Assembly (NCBI GenBank): GCA_003223875.1
Contig: QHWY01000105.1
Span: 1 to 64,000, forward strand
Length of the DNA: 64,000 nucleotides
Direction: 5' to 3'
DNA from: Acidobacteriota bacterium
GTDB lineage: Bacteria > Acidobacteriota > Terriglobia > 20CM-2-55-15
Below, piece after piece: positions 15,937 to 24,815 of this stretch (position 1 is its first letter; every line of letters starts with the position of its first letter). The translations under genes were made by a program, and so were the position numbers. Below the pieces are notes generated by a model, which was given only the letters and a program-made list of their open reading frames with translations, did no database searches and was not told the DNA's origin.

Positions 15937-16869
15937 GTGCTAAAGCGAAAAGATCTGCTGGGAACACAAGACCTCAGCCGCGACGAGATTCTGGAAATTC
16001 TCGATACCGCCGAATCTTTTCAAGAAGTCTCCACAAGACCGATCAAGAAAGTCCCGACACTGCGCGGCAAGACAATCATCAATCTCTTCTTCGAAGCGTC
16101 TACACGCACCCGGACTTCATTCGAAATCGCAGGAAAGCGCCTGTCCGCCGACGTTGTAAATATTTCGGCATCCACGAGCAGCCTCTCGAAGGGCGAAACC
16201 TTGATCGACACGGCGCGCACGCTTGATGCAATGGCCGCCGATTGCGTGGTCATCCGCCACTCGGCAGCCGGCGCGCCACATACCTTATCCAGGCTCACCA
16301 AGGCATCGATCATCAATGGCGGCGACGGAGCACACGAGCATCCCACGCAAGCCCTGCTTGACGCTTACATCATTCGGCAACGAAAAGGCCGGCTGAACGA
16401 TCTGAAAATCGCCGTCATCGGCGATATTGCACACAGCCGTGTGGCTCGTTCCAACGTTCATCTGCTGACGAAATTCGGCACTCAGGTATGGCTTTGCTCG
16501 GCGCCGACTTTAATGCCGCCTGGCATCGAGAAGATTGTTTGCGATCACGGCGAGTTCCTTCACGTAACACATGCGATGGATGAAGCGGTCGCACAAGCGG
16601 ACGTCATTATGATGCTGCGCGTACAGTTTGAAAGAATGAACGAATCGTTCTTCCCATCGATCCGTGAGTACTTTCGTTATTACGGCCTGACTCGGGAGCG
16701 CGCGGAGTACGCCAAATCAGACGTCATCATCATGCATCCGGGTCCGATCAATCGCGGTGTGGAAATCGCCACCGACGTTGCGGATGGACCATACTCCGTC
16801 ATTCTCGATCAGGTGTCGGCCGGCGTAGCGGTGCGAATGGCTGTTCTGTTTCTGCTGTTGGGAGGCTGA
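15937..16869 (+). CDS. pyrB: Aspartate carbamoyltransferase catalytic subunit
   Basis: 310 residues. [18 protein letters not shown] binds carbamoyl phosphate, [14 protein letters not shown] and [12 protein letters not shown] complete the active site. The start is GTG 15937, 4 nt after pyrR. The TGA stop shares bases with the pyrC ATG (TGATG). No pyrI regulatory chain is present, as expected next to a PyrC of this type. Confidence 0.96.
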   Translation: MLKRKDLLGTQDLSRDEILEILDTAESFQEVSTRPIKKVPTLRGKTIINLFFEASTRTRTSFEIAGKRLSADVVNISASTSSLSKGETLIDTARTLDAMAADCVVIRHSAAGAPHTLSRLTKASIINGGDGAHEHPTQALLDAYIIRQRKGRLNDLKIAVIGDIAHSRVARSNVHLLTKFGTQVWLCSAPTLMPPGIEKIVCDHGEFLHVTHAMDEAVAQADVIMMLRVQFERMNESFFPSIREYFRYYGLTRERAEYAKSDVIIMHPGPINRGVEIATDVADGPYSVILDQVSAGVAVRMAVLFLLLGG

Positions 16870-18146
16870 TGGATCTCGTCGTGAGAAATGGGCGGCTCGT
16901 CGATCCGGCACGGAAAATCGACACCGTTGCCAACATCGTCATTCGCGGCGGCAAGATTCAATCCATTGGCGTTGGAGCGGGCAGTGCTTTGCCCTCGAAC
17001 ATCCCGGTCTTCGATGCAACCGGGCTCATCGTCGCTCCCGGATTCTTCGATATTCATGTGCATTTGCGCGAGCCCGGCACTGAGGAAGCAGAAACGATTG
17101 CAACAGGCGGCAGCGCGGCGGTAGCTGGCGGATTCACGGCCGTGGCGGCAATGCCGAATACCAAGCCTCCAAACGACAATCCATCGATCACGTACTACAT
17201 CATCTCTGAAGCGCGGCGATCCTCTCCGGCGCGCGTGTTCCCGATTGGCGCAATCACGAAAGAACAGAAAGGTGAGACGCTCGCGGAAATCGGCGAAATG
17301 TTCGAAGCGGGTATTGTCGGCATTTCCGATGACGGAAAACCCGTCATGGACGCCCAACTGTTTCGGCGCGCACTCGAGTACGCGCGCATGTTCGACATGC
17401 CGGTGATCCAACACTGCGAGGATCTCCACCTTTCCAAGGACGGCGTGATGCACGAGGGGATATACTCGACCCGGCTGGGCCTGAAAGGGATCCCTGGCGC
17501 AGCGGAAGAGACAATGGTAAGCCGCGATTTGATCCTCGCCGAGATCACGGGCAGTAAATATCACGTCGCTCACCTTAGCACCCGCCGGTCCCTCGAGAAC
17601 CTTCGAAAAGCCAAGAGTCGTGACTTACGCGTCACAGCCGAAGTCACTCCGCATCACTTCGCGCTGACGGATTCGGCTGTCGCCGATTACGACACCAACG
17701 CTAAAATGAATCCACCTCTCCGATCAGCCGATGACGTTGCGGCCATCGTTGAAGGAATCTCCGACGGCACAATTGACGCGATCGCCAGCGATCACGCGCC
17801 GCATCACATCAACCTGAAAATGCTCGAATTCGACCGTGCACCGTTCGGTATTACGGGTATGGAAACCGCGGTTGGTCTGGCCCTAACGAAGCTTCAGCTT
17901 TCGATTACCCGGCTGATCGAATTATTCTCTATAAATCCGCAGAAGATCATGAAGGTTGCGCCATGGGGCCTGTTCGAAGGGAGTGATGCGGATTTGACCG
18001 TCCTGGATCTGAATAGAACCTGGACGTTTGATGTGAACCAGTCGCGGTCCCGCAGCCGAAATTCTCCTTTTCATGGTTGGCCGATGAAAGGAAAAGCAGT
18101 TGGAACCATTGTAGGGGGCAAACTTGTCTTCCAAGATCGCGCGTAG
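16869..18146 (+). CDS. pyrC: Dihydroorotase, class I
   Basis: 425 residues of the amidohydrolase fold. DIHVHLREPG supplies the first two zinc His, VIQHCEDL, TAEVTPHHF and SDHAPHH the others. VGISDDGKPV, with Asp in place of the carboxylated Lys, is the class I variant seen in dihydroorotases that work with PyrB. Cyclises carbamoyl aspartate to dihydroorotate. The 3' end overlaps the M20 peptidase gene by 23 nt. Confidence 0.95.
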   Translation: MDLVVRNGRLVDPARKIDTVANIVIRGGKIQSIGVGAGSALPSNIPVFDATGLIVAPGFFDIHVHLREPGTEEAETIATGGSAAVAGGFTAVAAMPNTKPPNDNPSITYYIISEARRSSPARVFPIGAITKEQKGETLAEIGEMFEAGIVGISDDGKPVMDAQLFRRALEYARMFDMPVIQHCEDLHLSKDGVMHEGIYSTRLGLKGIPGAAEETMVSRDLILAEITGSKYHVAHLSTRRSLENLRKAKSRDLRVTAEVTPHHFALTDSAVADYDTNAKMNPPLRSADDVAAIVEGISDGTIDAIASDHAPHHINLKMLEFDRAPFGITGMETAVGLALTKLQLSITRLIELFSINPQKIMKVAPWGLFEGSDADLTVLDLNRTWTFDVNQSRSRSRNSPFHGWPMKGKAVGTIVGGKLVFQDRA

Positions 18147-19407
18147 GATCGCGACGCTTGCGCTGCTGTCGACTATGGTCGCAGCAACGGCTCTCACCCA
18201 AACCGCGAATGTTCAACGCGTCCTCATGGATGCCAAAGTTCAGGCCGCTCAGGAGTTTGTCGCAAAGGACCACGACCGTTTCGTGCGGGAGATTATCCAA
18301 ATCACGGAGGTCGAAGCCCCGCCCTTCAAAGAAGCAAAGCGCGCCAAGCTATTCGCGGAAATGCTACGCCAGAGCGGGGTGAGCAATGTCGAAATCGATG
18401 CCGAAGGCAATGTCGTCGGCCTTCGCAAAGGGATCGGCGCCGGCCCGTTGATTGCTATCGCCGCTCATCTCGACACTGTATTTCCCGAAGGAATAAACGT
18501 CAAAGTTCGGCGCGAAGGAACCAAGCTCTACGCGCCCGGAGTTGGTGACGACTCGCGCGCGCTGGCCGTACTGCTGCAAATTGTCCGGGCAATGGATGCG
18601 GCGAAGATACAGACCGCAAGCGACATTCTCTTCATCGCGGATGTGGGTGAAGAGGGCCCCGGAGATCTTCGAGGAATGAAGTACCTTTTCCAAAAAGGAT
18701 CCTATAAAGACAAGATCAAAATGTTCATCTCTCTTGATCCCTTCGGATGGGGGAACGACATTACGACGGCGGGAATGGGCAGCAAACGGTTCAAAGTCAT
18801 TTTCAAGGGACCCGGCGGGCACAGTTTTGGATCATTTGGTCTCGTCAGCCCGGCATACGCCCTCGGCAATGCGATAGCGAAACTCTCGAGGATGCAGGTA
18901 CCGCAGAGGCCGAAAACCACCTTTAACGTGGGAGTGGTAGGCGGCGGGACTTCGGTGAACTCGATTCCTTTTGAATCTTGGATGGAAGTCGATATCCGTT
19001 CCGAAACGAAGGAAGAACTCAACAGGGCCGTTGAAAATTTCACGCACCTGATGCAAGAGGCCGCCGAAGAGGAAAATCGCGCGCGGTCGACATCGCAGGG
19101 AAAAATCGAAATCGACGTGAAGTTGATCGGAGACCGGCCGTTTGGCGAGGTATCCGAGAACGCTGCCATCGTCCAGACAGCCGAGGCGGTCATCCGGGCA
19201 TTCGGAATGACTCCCACACTTGGCGTAAGTAGCACGGATGCCAACATACCCCTGAGCATGGGCATCCCGGCGATTACCCTGGAGTCCGGAGGCACGGGCT
19301 TACGAAATCACACGCTTGATGAATGGATCGATGTTGAAAAGACCCCGAGCGTGAGGGGAATTCACATCGATATGGGGGTCTTGCTGTCGCTCGCGGGAAT
19401 AAATTAG
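18124..19407 (+). CDS. Exported M20-family zinc metallopeptidase
   Basis: 427 residues. The signal peptide (RRIATLALLSTMVAATALTQ) begins from TTG 18124, which has AGGGGG 5 nt upstream inside pyrC. The metal-binding series is complete: AAHLDTV (His, Asp), GVGDDSRA (Asp), DVGEEGPGD (Glu-Glu), FISLDP (Asp) and a late His in LRNHTLDEWID. The dimerisation domain spans about 215-330. Family members cleave small peptides or deacylate amino acids. Co-transcription with pyrC looks accidental, though a peptide-salvage role in the periplasm is plausible. Confidence 0.85.
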   Translation: MSSKIARRIATLALLSTMVAATALTQTANVQRVLMDAKVQAAQEFVAKDHDRFVREIIQITEVEAPPFKEAKRAKLFAEMLRQSGVSNVEIDAEGNVVGLRKGIGAGPLIAIAAHLDTVFPEGINVKVRREGTKLYAPGVGDDSRALAVLLQIVRAMDAAKIQTASDILFIADVGEEGPGDLRGMKYLFQKGSYKDKIKMFISLDPFGWGNDITTAGMGSKRFKVIFKGPGGHSFGSFGLVSPAYALGNAIAKLSRMQVPQRPKTTFNVGVVGGGTSVNSIPFESWMEVDIRSETKEELNRAVENFTHLMQEAAEEENRARSTSQGKIEIDVKLIGDRPFGEVSENAAIVQTAEAVIRAFGMTPTLGVSSTDANIPLSMGIPAITLESGGTGLRNHTLDEWIDVEKTPSVRGIHIDMGVLLSLAGIN

Positions 19408-19468
19408 CCACAAAAAGGCACAAAATTCACAAACACAAATTTTTGTGATTTTTCTGCTTTTTCGTGGC
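19407..19468. terminator. Bidirectional terminator-like inverted repeat between M20 gene and leuS
   Basis: GCCACAAAAAGGCACAAAA is partly complementary to TTTTTCTGCTTTTTCGTGGC across 62 bp between convergent genes, with T-rich arms on both strands. It belongs to the GCCACAAA/GGCACAAA family. Confidence 0.55.
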
Positions 19469-19471
19469 CAA

Positions 19472-21907
19472 TCATCCTACGACCAGATTCAGAATCCGGT
19501 TCTTCACGTATACCTTTTTCCGGATCTGCTTTCCGTCCAGGTATCGCGTGATGGCCGGATCGTTTTTCGCCGCTTCCAGCACGGATTCCTCCGGAGCTTC
19601 AGCTTTTACCAGAATCGTACCGCGGAGTTTTCCGTTGATCTGGACGGCCACCGTGACGGTATCCGCCCTCGTATAGCGCCCATCCCACTTCGGCCACTTC
19701 TGAAAGAAAATCGACGGTTGATGTCCTGTTCTCTGCCACAACTCTTCGGCGAAATGAGGAGCGAATGGTGCAATCGCAACCAAGAACGCTTCGATCGTTT
19801 CTTTATCTGGCGGTTGGCTCATCGACGTCACTTCGTTTACAAATTCCATAAATGAACTGACGATTGTATTCATACGGAAGGTTTCCAACCGCTCGGTCAC
19901 GTTCTTGATGAGCAAGTGCCGCTGAGTCAGCATTTCTGTTGAAGGCGTCGCAGTCCAAGCGCCGTTGTGCATCAACACCCAATGCCAGGCTCGCTTCAGA
20001 AAACGGTGCACGCCTTCGATTCCGTTATTTCTCCATTCGGCATCCAATTCAGGCGGCCCCACGAAGAGCTCATACATGCGCAGCGCGTCGCAGCCGAAGT
20101 CGCGGACAAGATCATCCGGATTGACGACATTCCCCTTCGACTTCGACATCTTTTCGGCCTTCCCGCTTTTGCCGACATAGGTGATCATCCCCTGGTTAAA
20201 CAAGCGTAGGAATGGCTCATCAAAATCCACGACGCCGGCATCGTGCAGAAACATCGTGAAGAACCGCGCGTACAGCAAATGTAAGATCGCGTGTTCGACA
20301 CCGCCGACATAGAGATCCACCGGCAGCCATTTTTTGCCTTCTTTCGTGATGAGCGCGTCTTCGGCATGCGGTGACGCATAACGCAGGAAGTACCACGAAG
20401 AGCCGGCCCACTGCGGCATCGTATCGGTTTCCCGCTCGGCGGGGCCTCCGCAGTTTGGACATCGTGTGTTTACCCACTCCTTGATGGCCGCAAGCGGCGA
20501 CTCGCCCGTGCCGGTCGGCTGATACTGCTCAACGTCGGGCAACCGCACCGGAAGATCTTCTTCAGGTACAGGAACCAGACCGCAGTTGATCGAGCAGTGG
20601 ACAACCGGAATCGGTTCGCCCCAATATCGCTGTCGCGAAAAAACCCAATCGCGAAGTTTGTAGTTCACCGTAGCGCGGCCGAGCCCTTTCTCTTCCAGCC
20701 AGCGCACAATCGCCTTACGGCCTGGATTGGAGGGCATTCCGGTGAACTCGCCGGAATTCACCATTGTGCCTTCACCGATGTACGCCTCTTGCTCGATGCC
20801 TTCTTTGGACGAGACGACTTCGCGAATTTCCAATCCCAACTTCTTTGCGAATTCGTAATCGCGCTCATCGTGCGCGGGGACGGCCATGATCGCGCCGGTA
20901 CCATAAGCCATCAGGACGTAGTCCGCGATCCAGATCGGGATTTTTTCGTTGTTGACCGGATTGATGGCGTATGCGCCGGTGAACACTCCCGTCTTCTCCG
21001 TCTTTGCGGCCCGATCCACATCGCGTTCGCTCTTCACCTTCTCGACGTATGCCTCGACCTCTGCCGCTTGCTGCTTAGACGTCACCTCGCTTACCAACGG
21101 ATGTTCGGGGGCCATGACCATGTATGTCGCGCCGAACAGCGTGTCAGGACGAGTTGTGAAAATATTCAGCGGATGCTTGGCGCCATTCGCTGCGATGGCA
21201 GTAAAGGTCACCTCGGCGCCTTCGGACCGGCCGATCCAGTTGGTCTGCATGGTTTTGACTTTTTCGGGCCAGTGGAGTTTCTCAAGTCCGTTGAGCAAGC
21301 GATCGGCATATCGTGTGATGCGAAGCATCCATTGATTCAGTTCTTTCTTCGTAACCTCTGTACCGCAACGCTCACAGCGCCCATTGACGACATCTTCATT
21401 AGCGATGCCCGTCTTGCAGCTCGGACACCAGTTCACCGGCATAAAGGTCTTGTAGGCGAGGCCCGCCTTGAACATTTTTACGAAAATCCATTGCGTCCAC
21501 TTGTAGTATTCGGGATCGGTTGTATTGATCTCTCGCGACCAGTCGTACATGGCGCCGATTTCATGGAGCTGCCGCTTGAAATTTTCCACATTCCGCTTCG
21601 TGCCGAGTGCGGGGTGGATACCCTTCTGAATGGCATCGTTCTCGGCAGGAGACCCAAAGGCGTCCCAGCCCATCGGATGGAGAACCTTGTAGCCTTGCAG
21701 CCATTTGTATCGCGACCAGCAGTCTGGAAGGACGTAACTGCGCCAATGGCCCACGTGGAGTCCGGATCCGGACGGGTATGGAAACATGTCCAGACAGTAA
21801 TACTTCGGCCTCGGATCCTCATCCCGTGCTTCGTGCAGTCTGTTGGAAATCCAGTATTCACGCCACTTTGGCTCAATCTCTCTATGTTTATAACTTTCGT
21901 CCGACAT
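19472..21907 (-). CDS. leuS: Leucyl-tRNA synthetase
   Basis: 811 residues, class I. The HIGH-equivalent HVGH lies in PYPSGSGLHVGHW, the zinc-knuckle CPSC...CERCG follows, the CP1 editing domain carries TTRPDTLFGATYM, and KMSKSKGNVVNPDDL is the KMSKS loop, with anticodon and C-terminal domains after it. The start is ATG 21907-21905, 8 nt after a TATAAT box. It is slightly shorter than the 850-870 residues of many bacterial enzymes, but all core parts are seen. Confidence 0.97.
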   Translation of the reverse strand: MSDESYKHREIEPKWREYWISNRLHEARDEDPRPKYYCLDMFPYPSGSGLHVGHWRSYVLPDCWSRYKWLQGYKVLHPMGWDAFGSPAENDAIQKGIHPALGTKRNVENFKRQLHEIGAMYDWSREINTTDPEYYKWTQWIFVKMFKAGLAYKTFMPVNWCPSCKTGIANEDVVNGRCERCGTEVTKKELNQWMLRITRYADRLLNGLEKLHWPEKVKTMQTNWIGRSEGAEVTFTAIAANGAKHPLNIFTTRPDTLFGATYMVMAPEHPLVSEVTSKQQAAEVEAYVEKVKSERDVDRAAKTEKTGVFTGAYAINPVNNEKIPIWIADYVLMAYGTGAIMAVPAHDERDYEFAKKLGLEIREVVSSKEGIEQEAYIGEGTMVNSGEFTGMPSNPGRKAIVRWLEEKGLGRATVNYKLRDWVFSRQRYWGEPIPVVHCSINCGLVPVPEEDLPVRLPDVEQYQPTGTGESPLAAIKEWVNTRCPNCGGPAERETDTMPQWAGSSWYFLRYASPHAEDALITKEGKKWLPVDLYVGGVEHAILHLLYARFFTMFLHDAGVVDFDEPFLRLFNQGMITYVGKSGKAEKMSKSKGNVVNPDDLVRDFGCDALRMYELFVGPPELDAEWRNNGIEGVHRFLKRAWHWVLMHNGAWTATPSTEMLTQRHLLIKNVTERLETFRMNTIVSSFMEFVNEVTSMSQPPDKETIEAFLVAIAPFAPHFAEELWQRTGHQPSIFFQKWPKWDGRYTRADTVTVAVQINGKLRGTILVKAEAPEESVLEAAKNDPAITRYLDGKQIRKKVYVKNRILNLVVG

Positions 21908-21915
21908 GATCCGAG

Positions 21916-21921
21916 ATTATA
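21916..21921 (-). promoter_or_regulatory. leuS -10 element, near-leaderless
   Basis: TATAAT on the minus strand lies 8 nt before the leuS ATG, with no Shine-Dalgarno between. The same layout is seen for ffh and thrS. Confidence 0.45.
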
Positions 21922-21969
21922 GCGTATCGGTTGGCCGTGCTTCTTCAGGCGGGGTTACAATACGGACCG

Positions 21970-22116
21970 ATGATTTTCATTGCTCGATTTACCAACAAGC
22001 CCGAAGCGGCGGCACTTCTCAGGCAGCACTATCCTGCGCATGTTGAATGGCTGAAGCAGCACGATTCCGCCATTATCGTCGCGGGGACTATGGACCTTAG
22101 GAAATTTTCAAATTAG
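21970..22116 (+). pseudogene. Truncated YCII-domain protein
   Basis: 48 codons read MIFIARFTNKPEAAALL, then HYPAHVEWLKQHDSAIIVAGTM, matching the N-terminal half of YCII (YciI-like) proteins of about 90-100 residues, including the conserved His in PAHVEWL. The frame then ends after DLRKFSN, where the family continues for another beta-alpha-beta unit. A TACAAT box lies 8 nt upstream of ATG. It is best read as a remnant cut by a deletion before the next gene. Confidence 0.5.
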
Positions 22117-22137
22117 GTTTACAATAGATGGGGTGTG

Positions 22138-22144
22138 AAAGGAG
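22138..22144 (+). promoter_or_regulatory. Shine-Dalgarno of the heme-c/PHM-like gene
   Basis: AAAGGAG sits 6 nt upstream of ATG 22151. A TACAAT -10-like box lies at 22120-22125. Confidence 0.5.
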
Positions 22145-22150
22145 TCGTTT

Positions 22151-23515
22151 ATGACGAGACGAGTTCCTGCGTTGGTATTGGCTGCGGTGGTGGTGCCATT
22201 CGTAATGACGGCGAGCGCGGCTGCGGCCGAAGTGACTTTTTCTAAGGATATTGCCCCGATCTTTCAGGCGAAATGCCAGGAATGCCATCAGCCGAATTCG
22301 ATCGCGCCAATGTCGCTGATCACCTATCAAGAAGCGCGGCCATGGGCGAAAGCGATTCGCGAGCGCGTGATCACGCGGCAGATGCCTCCTTGGCATATCG
22401 ATCGCAGCGTTGGCGTGCAGAAGTTCAAGAATGATATGTCGCTGACCGACGAGCAGGTAGACAAGATCATAGGTTGGGTCGATGCCGGCGCGCCCGAAGG
22501 CAATCCGAAAGATCTGCCGCCGCCGAAGCCGCTTGTCACTGACAATGAGTGGAAAGGCGTCCGGGATGGTTACGGGCCGCCAGACCTCATCATCCGGTCC
22601 CCCGAATATGTCATGTCTGCCCAACACCAGGACGTGTGGTTCCGGACGATGTCCGACATTCCTCTCGCAGAGCCGCGCTGGGCAAAGATGGTTGAGATTC
22701 GTCCGACGAGTCTAAAGGGGCGGCGAACGCTTCATCATTCCGTTGCCTATCTGGTGCTGAACAACGATCCCGACGCCATCAACAAAGGCACCGCGAACGG
22801 GCCGGACCGTTTCCGCGACGGTGACGATCTTGTCAACCGCCGGCCGCAGTTGATGGAATGGGCCATCGGCAAAGGCTACGATCTGTTCCGGCCGGATACG
22901 GGCAGATTGTTGTTGCCGGGCGAAAAGATTGCCTGGGATCAGCACATTCATGCCGTTGGTGAGGAGATCGCCACAGGTTCGGAGATCGGTATTTGGCTCT
23001 ACAAGAAAGGCGAGGAGCCGAAGAAGCGAAGCTATCTGATTGCTTTCACGGGAATCCGAAACGGCCGATCTCTCGACATCCCACCGAACACGCTCGCGAT
23101 GACGGAAGGCTTCACCGTGCTGAAGGAGAACGCGGTACTCGAGAACTTCCAGCCCCATTTCCACCTGCGCGGCAAATCGATGCAGGTCGAAGCGATTTTG
23201 CCCGACGGCAGCTCGCAAATCGTCAGCTACGTCGGCAACTTTAACTTCAACTGGATGACAAACTACATCTACGCTGACGATGCGGCTCCCGTGTTCCCGA
23301 AAGGAACCGTCATCCATGTGAGTGCCTGGTACGACAACACGCGAGCGAACAAGAACAACCCCGATCCGGATCAGTGGGTCGGTTACGGCGACCGCACTGT
23401 CGATGAAATGGCTCACGCCTGGATCAATGTTGTCTATCTCAACGACCAGGAGTACAACGCACTACTCGCGGAACGTAAGACGAAAAACGCTAAAGAGACC
23501 GACGCGGGTAATTAG
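22151..23515 (+). CDS. Exported cytochrome c / PHM-like (copper monooxygenase-like) fusion protein, copy A
   Basis: 454 residues. The signal peptide runs to about 26. A short cytochrome-c-like domain carries CQECH (42-46) and a later MPPWH (78-82). A beta-rich region follows with a His series like the two copper sites of peptidylglycine hydroxylating monooxygenase: HH 195-196, HIH 265-267, PHFH 335-338 and a late Met (DEM, M420). Heme attachment and copper binding are inferred from motifs; the reaction is unknown. The next gene starts 2 nt later. A paralogue with the same motifs in the same order lies at 43353-44675, also followed by a paralogue of the next gene. Confidence 0.8.
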   Translation: MTRRVPALVLAAVVVPFVMTASAAAAEVTFSKDIAPIFQAKCQECHQPNSIAPMSLITYQEARPWAKAIRERVITRQMPPWHIDRSVGVQKFKNDMSLTDEQVDKIIGWVDAGAPEGNPKDLPPPKPLVTDNEWKGVRDGYGPPDLIIRSPEYVMSAQHQDVWFRTMSDIPLAEPRWAKMVEIRPTSLKGRRTLHHSVAYLVLNNDPDAINKGTANGPDRFRDGDDLVNRRPQLMEWAIGKGYDLFRPDTGRLLLPGEKIAWDQHIHAVGEEIATGSEIGIWLYKKGEEPKKRSYLIAFTGIRNGRSLDIPPNTLAMTEGFTVLKENAVLENFQPHFHLRGKSMQVEAILPDGSSQIVSYVGNFNFNWMTNYIYADDAAPVFPKGTVIHVSAWYDNTRANKNNPDPDQWVGYGDRTVDEMAHAWINVVYLNDQEYNALLAERKTKNAKETDAGN

Positions 23516-23517
23516 CA

Positions 23518-24384
23518 GTGAGAAGGCTCGTTAGTCTGAGCGCCGCCGGCGTGATTGCCGGCGGCGTGCTGCTTTTAGGGCAACAGATTCCCGAGCCGCG
23601 GAAGCAGTTCGGCGCCGGCGTCACGGGTGCTTTCGAGGGCTGGTTCGACAACAAAGACAGCAGCCGCGGTTTCCTTGTCGGGTATTTCAATCGCAACACG
23701 CAACAAGAACTCGACATCCCGGTCGGGCCAAACAATCGAATTGAACCCGGCGGGCCCGACATGGGGCAACCGACACATTTCCTTCCCGGCCGCCAATGGG
23801 GAATGTTCGCCATTCCCGTCCCGAAGGTTTTCACTCCACAAGACAAGTTCACATGGACGCTCTTCGTGAACGGCCAGACCACGGTCATTCCTCTTCGCCT
23901 GAATCCGGATTACGTCATCAGCCCGTTCAGTGAGATCGGGGCCGGCAACACGCCGCCTGTGATTGGCTTCGAGGAGAAAGCGCCAACGATTCAGGGTCCG
24001 ATTGCCATGCTGGCTACGGCACCGCCGCGCACGGCGTCTTTGTCCACGCCTCTCGCATTGACGCTCTGGGTGACCGACGACATGAAGTACATCTCGGGCA
24101 CCGGCACGCCGTCGCCATCGTCGCGGCCTCCGGTAACGCTCACCTGGTCGAAATATCGCGGGCCCGGCGCCGTGACGTTCGACAAAGCCACACCGACTGT
24201 TGAGAAGTTGCCGGCCGGAACCGACAACGCGGCCTTCACCGGGAAGGCAACCACGAATGTCAAGTTCAGCGAAGCCGGCGACTACGTGCTCCACGTCACC
24301 GTGAATGATTATTCAGGCGACGGAGGAGGAGGATTTCAGTGCTGCTGGACGACCGGACTCGTGAAAGTCTCGGTCAAGCCCTGA
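23518..24384 (+). CDS. Exported beta-sandwich partner of the heme-c/PHM-like protein, copy A
   Basis: 288 residues. The start is GTG 23518 with a signal-like segment (residues 3-21). The N-terminal domain has the block GYFNRNTQQELDIPVGPNN followed by GQPTHFLP and a WTL strand. The C-terminal half is Ig/PKD-like with proline-rich strands (PPVTLTWSKYRGPG, then DYVLHVTVND) and ends CCWTTGLVKVSV. The protein at 42282-43142 shares the whole layout (GYYNRNSEEEVDIPIGPDN, GQPTHFYP). The function is not known; fixed pairing with the cytochrome gene suggests a structural or electron-transfer partner. Confidence 0.78.
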   Translation: MRRLVSLSAAGVIAGGVLLLGQQIPEPRKQFGAGVTGAFEGWFDNKDSSRGFLVGYFNRNTQQELDIPVGPNNRIEPGGPDMGQPTHFLPGRQWGMFAIPVPKVFTPQDKFTWTLFVNGQTTVIPLRLNPDYVISPFSEIGAGNTPPVIGFEEKAPTIQGPIAMLATAPPRTASLSTPLALTLWVTDDMKYISGTGTPSPSSRPPVTLTWSKYRGPGAVTFDKATPTVEKLPAGTDNAAFTGKATTNVKFSEAGDYVLHVTVNDYSGDGGGGFQCCWTTGLVKVSVKP

Positions 24385-24563
24385 GCAGGTCTCACTGCTC
24401 CCGGATTCGGCCGGACCGACCTTTAGATTGCCGTTGGTGGCAGCGGATGCGGTGCTTACTGTTTGAGATCGAACGCCAAAATGCAATGGCCCGGCGATCG
24501 CGACATACGGTGAAGATTTTTCAGGAACTTTCACCACCTTCCAGCTTCTTGTAACATATCCAT

Positions 24564-24815
24564 ATGTTGTCCGGCTTCAGGGAGGCCCTTCTCAAACGAT
24601 GTCGTCAATGGCAGGCCTTTCACGACTGGGAACGGAATCGGGCTGATACTGTTCTGACCATGGATGAGCGGGTAGCCTGGTACGTGGCTGCCTTCAATTT
24701 CGTGAGAAACTTGCCGCAGAAAGTGGTCATTGAAGACAAGAGCGAAAAAATCAAACAAGTCCGGAATTTACAGGCACGCCTGAGACATTTGAAGCTAAGC
24801 GATCGCGATGCCTGA
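24564..24815 (+). CDS. Small hypothetical protein paired with a nucleotidyltransferase
   Basis: 83 residues, helical, with no signal peptide or membrane segment. It contains DERVAWYVAAFNFVRNLP and a basic Lys/Arg-rich C-terminus. It overlaps the nucleotidyltransferase gene by 8 nt. The family is not recognised. The overlap and size suggest the companion of a two-gene toxin-antitoxin-like unit, but that is inference. The 179 bp upstream (24385-24563) hold no recognisable feature. Confidence 0.55.
   Translation: MLSGFREALLKRCRQWQAFHDWERNRADTVLTMDERVAWYVAAFNFVRNLPQKVVIEDKSEKIKQVRNLQARLRHLKLSDRDA

Noticed and set aside
20597-21922. 441-codon open frame on the plus strand opposite leuS
   Set aside because: Antisense shadow of leuS; no RBS, no recognisable motif, and leuS is intact.
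22712-23416. 234-codon minus-strand frame opposite the heme-c/PHM-like gene
   Set aside because: Shadow frame; no signal, motif or RBS, while the plus strand shows strong paired motifs.
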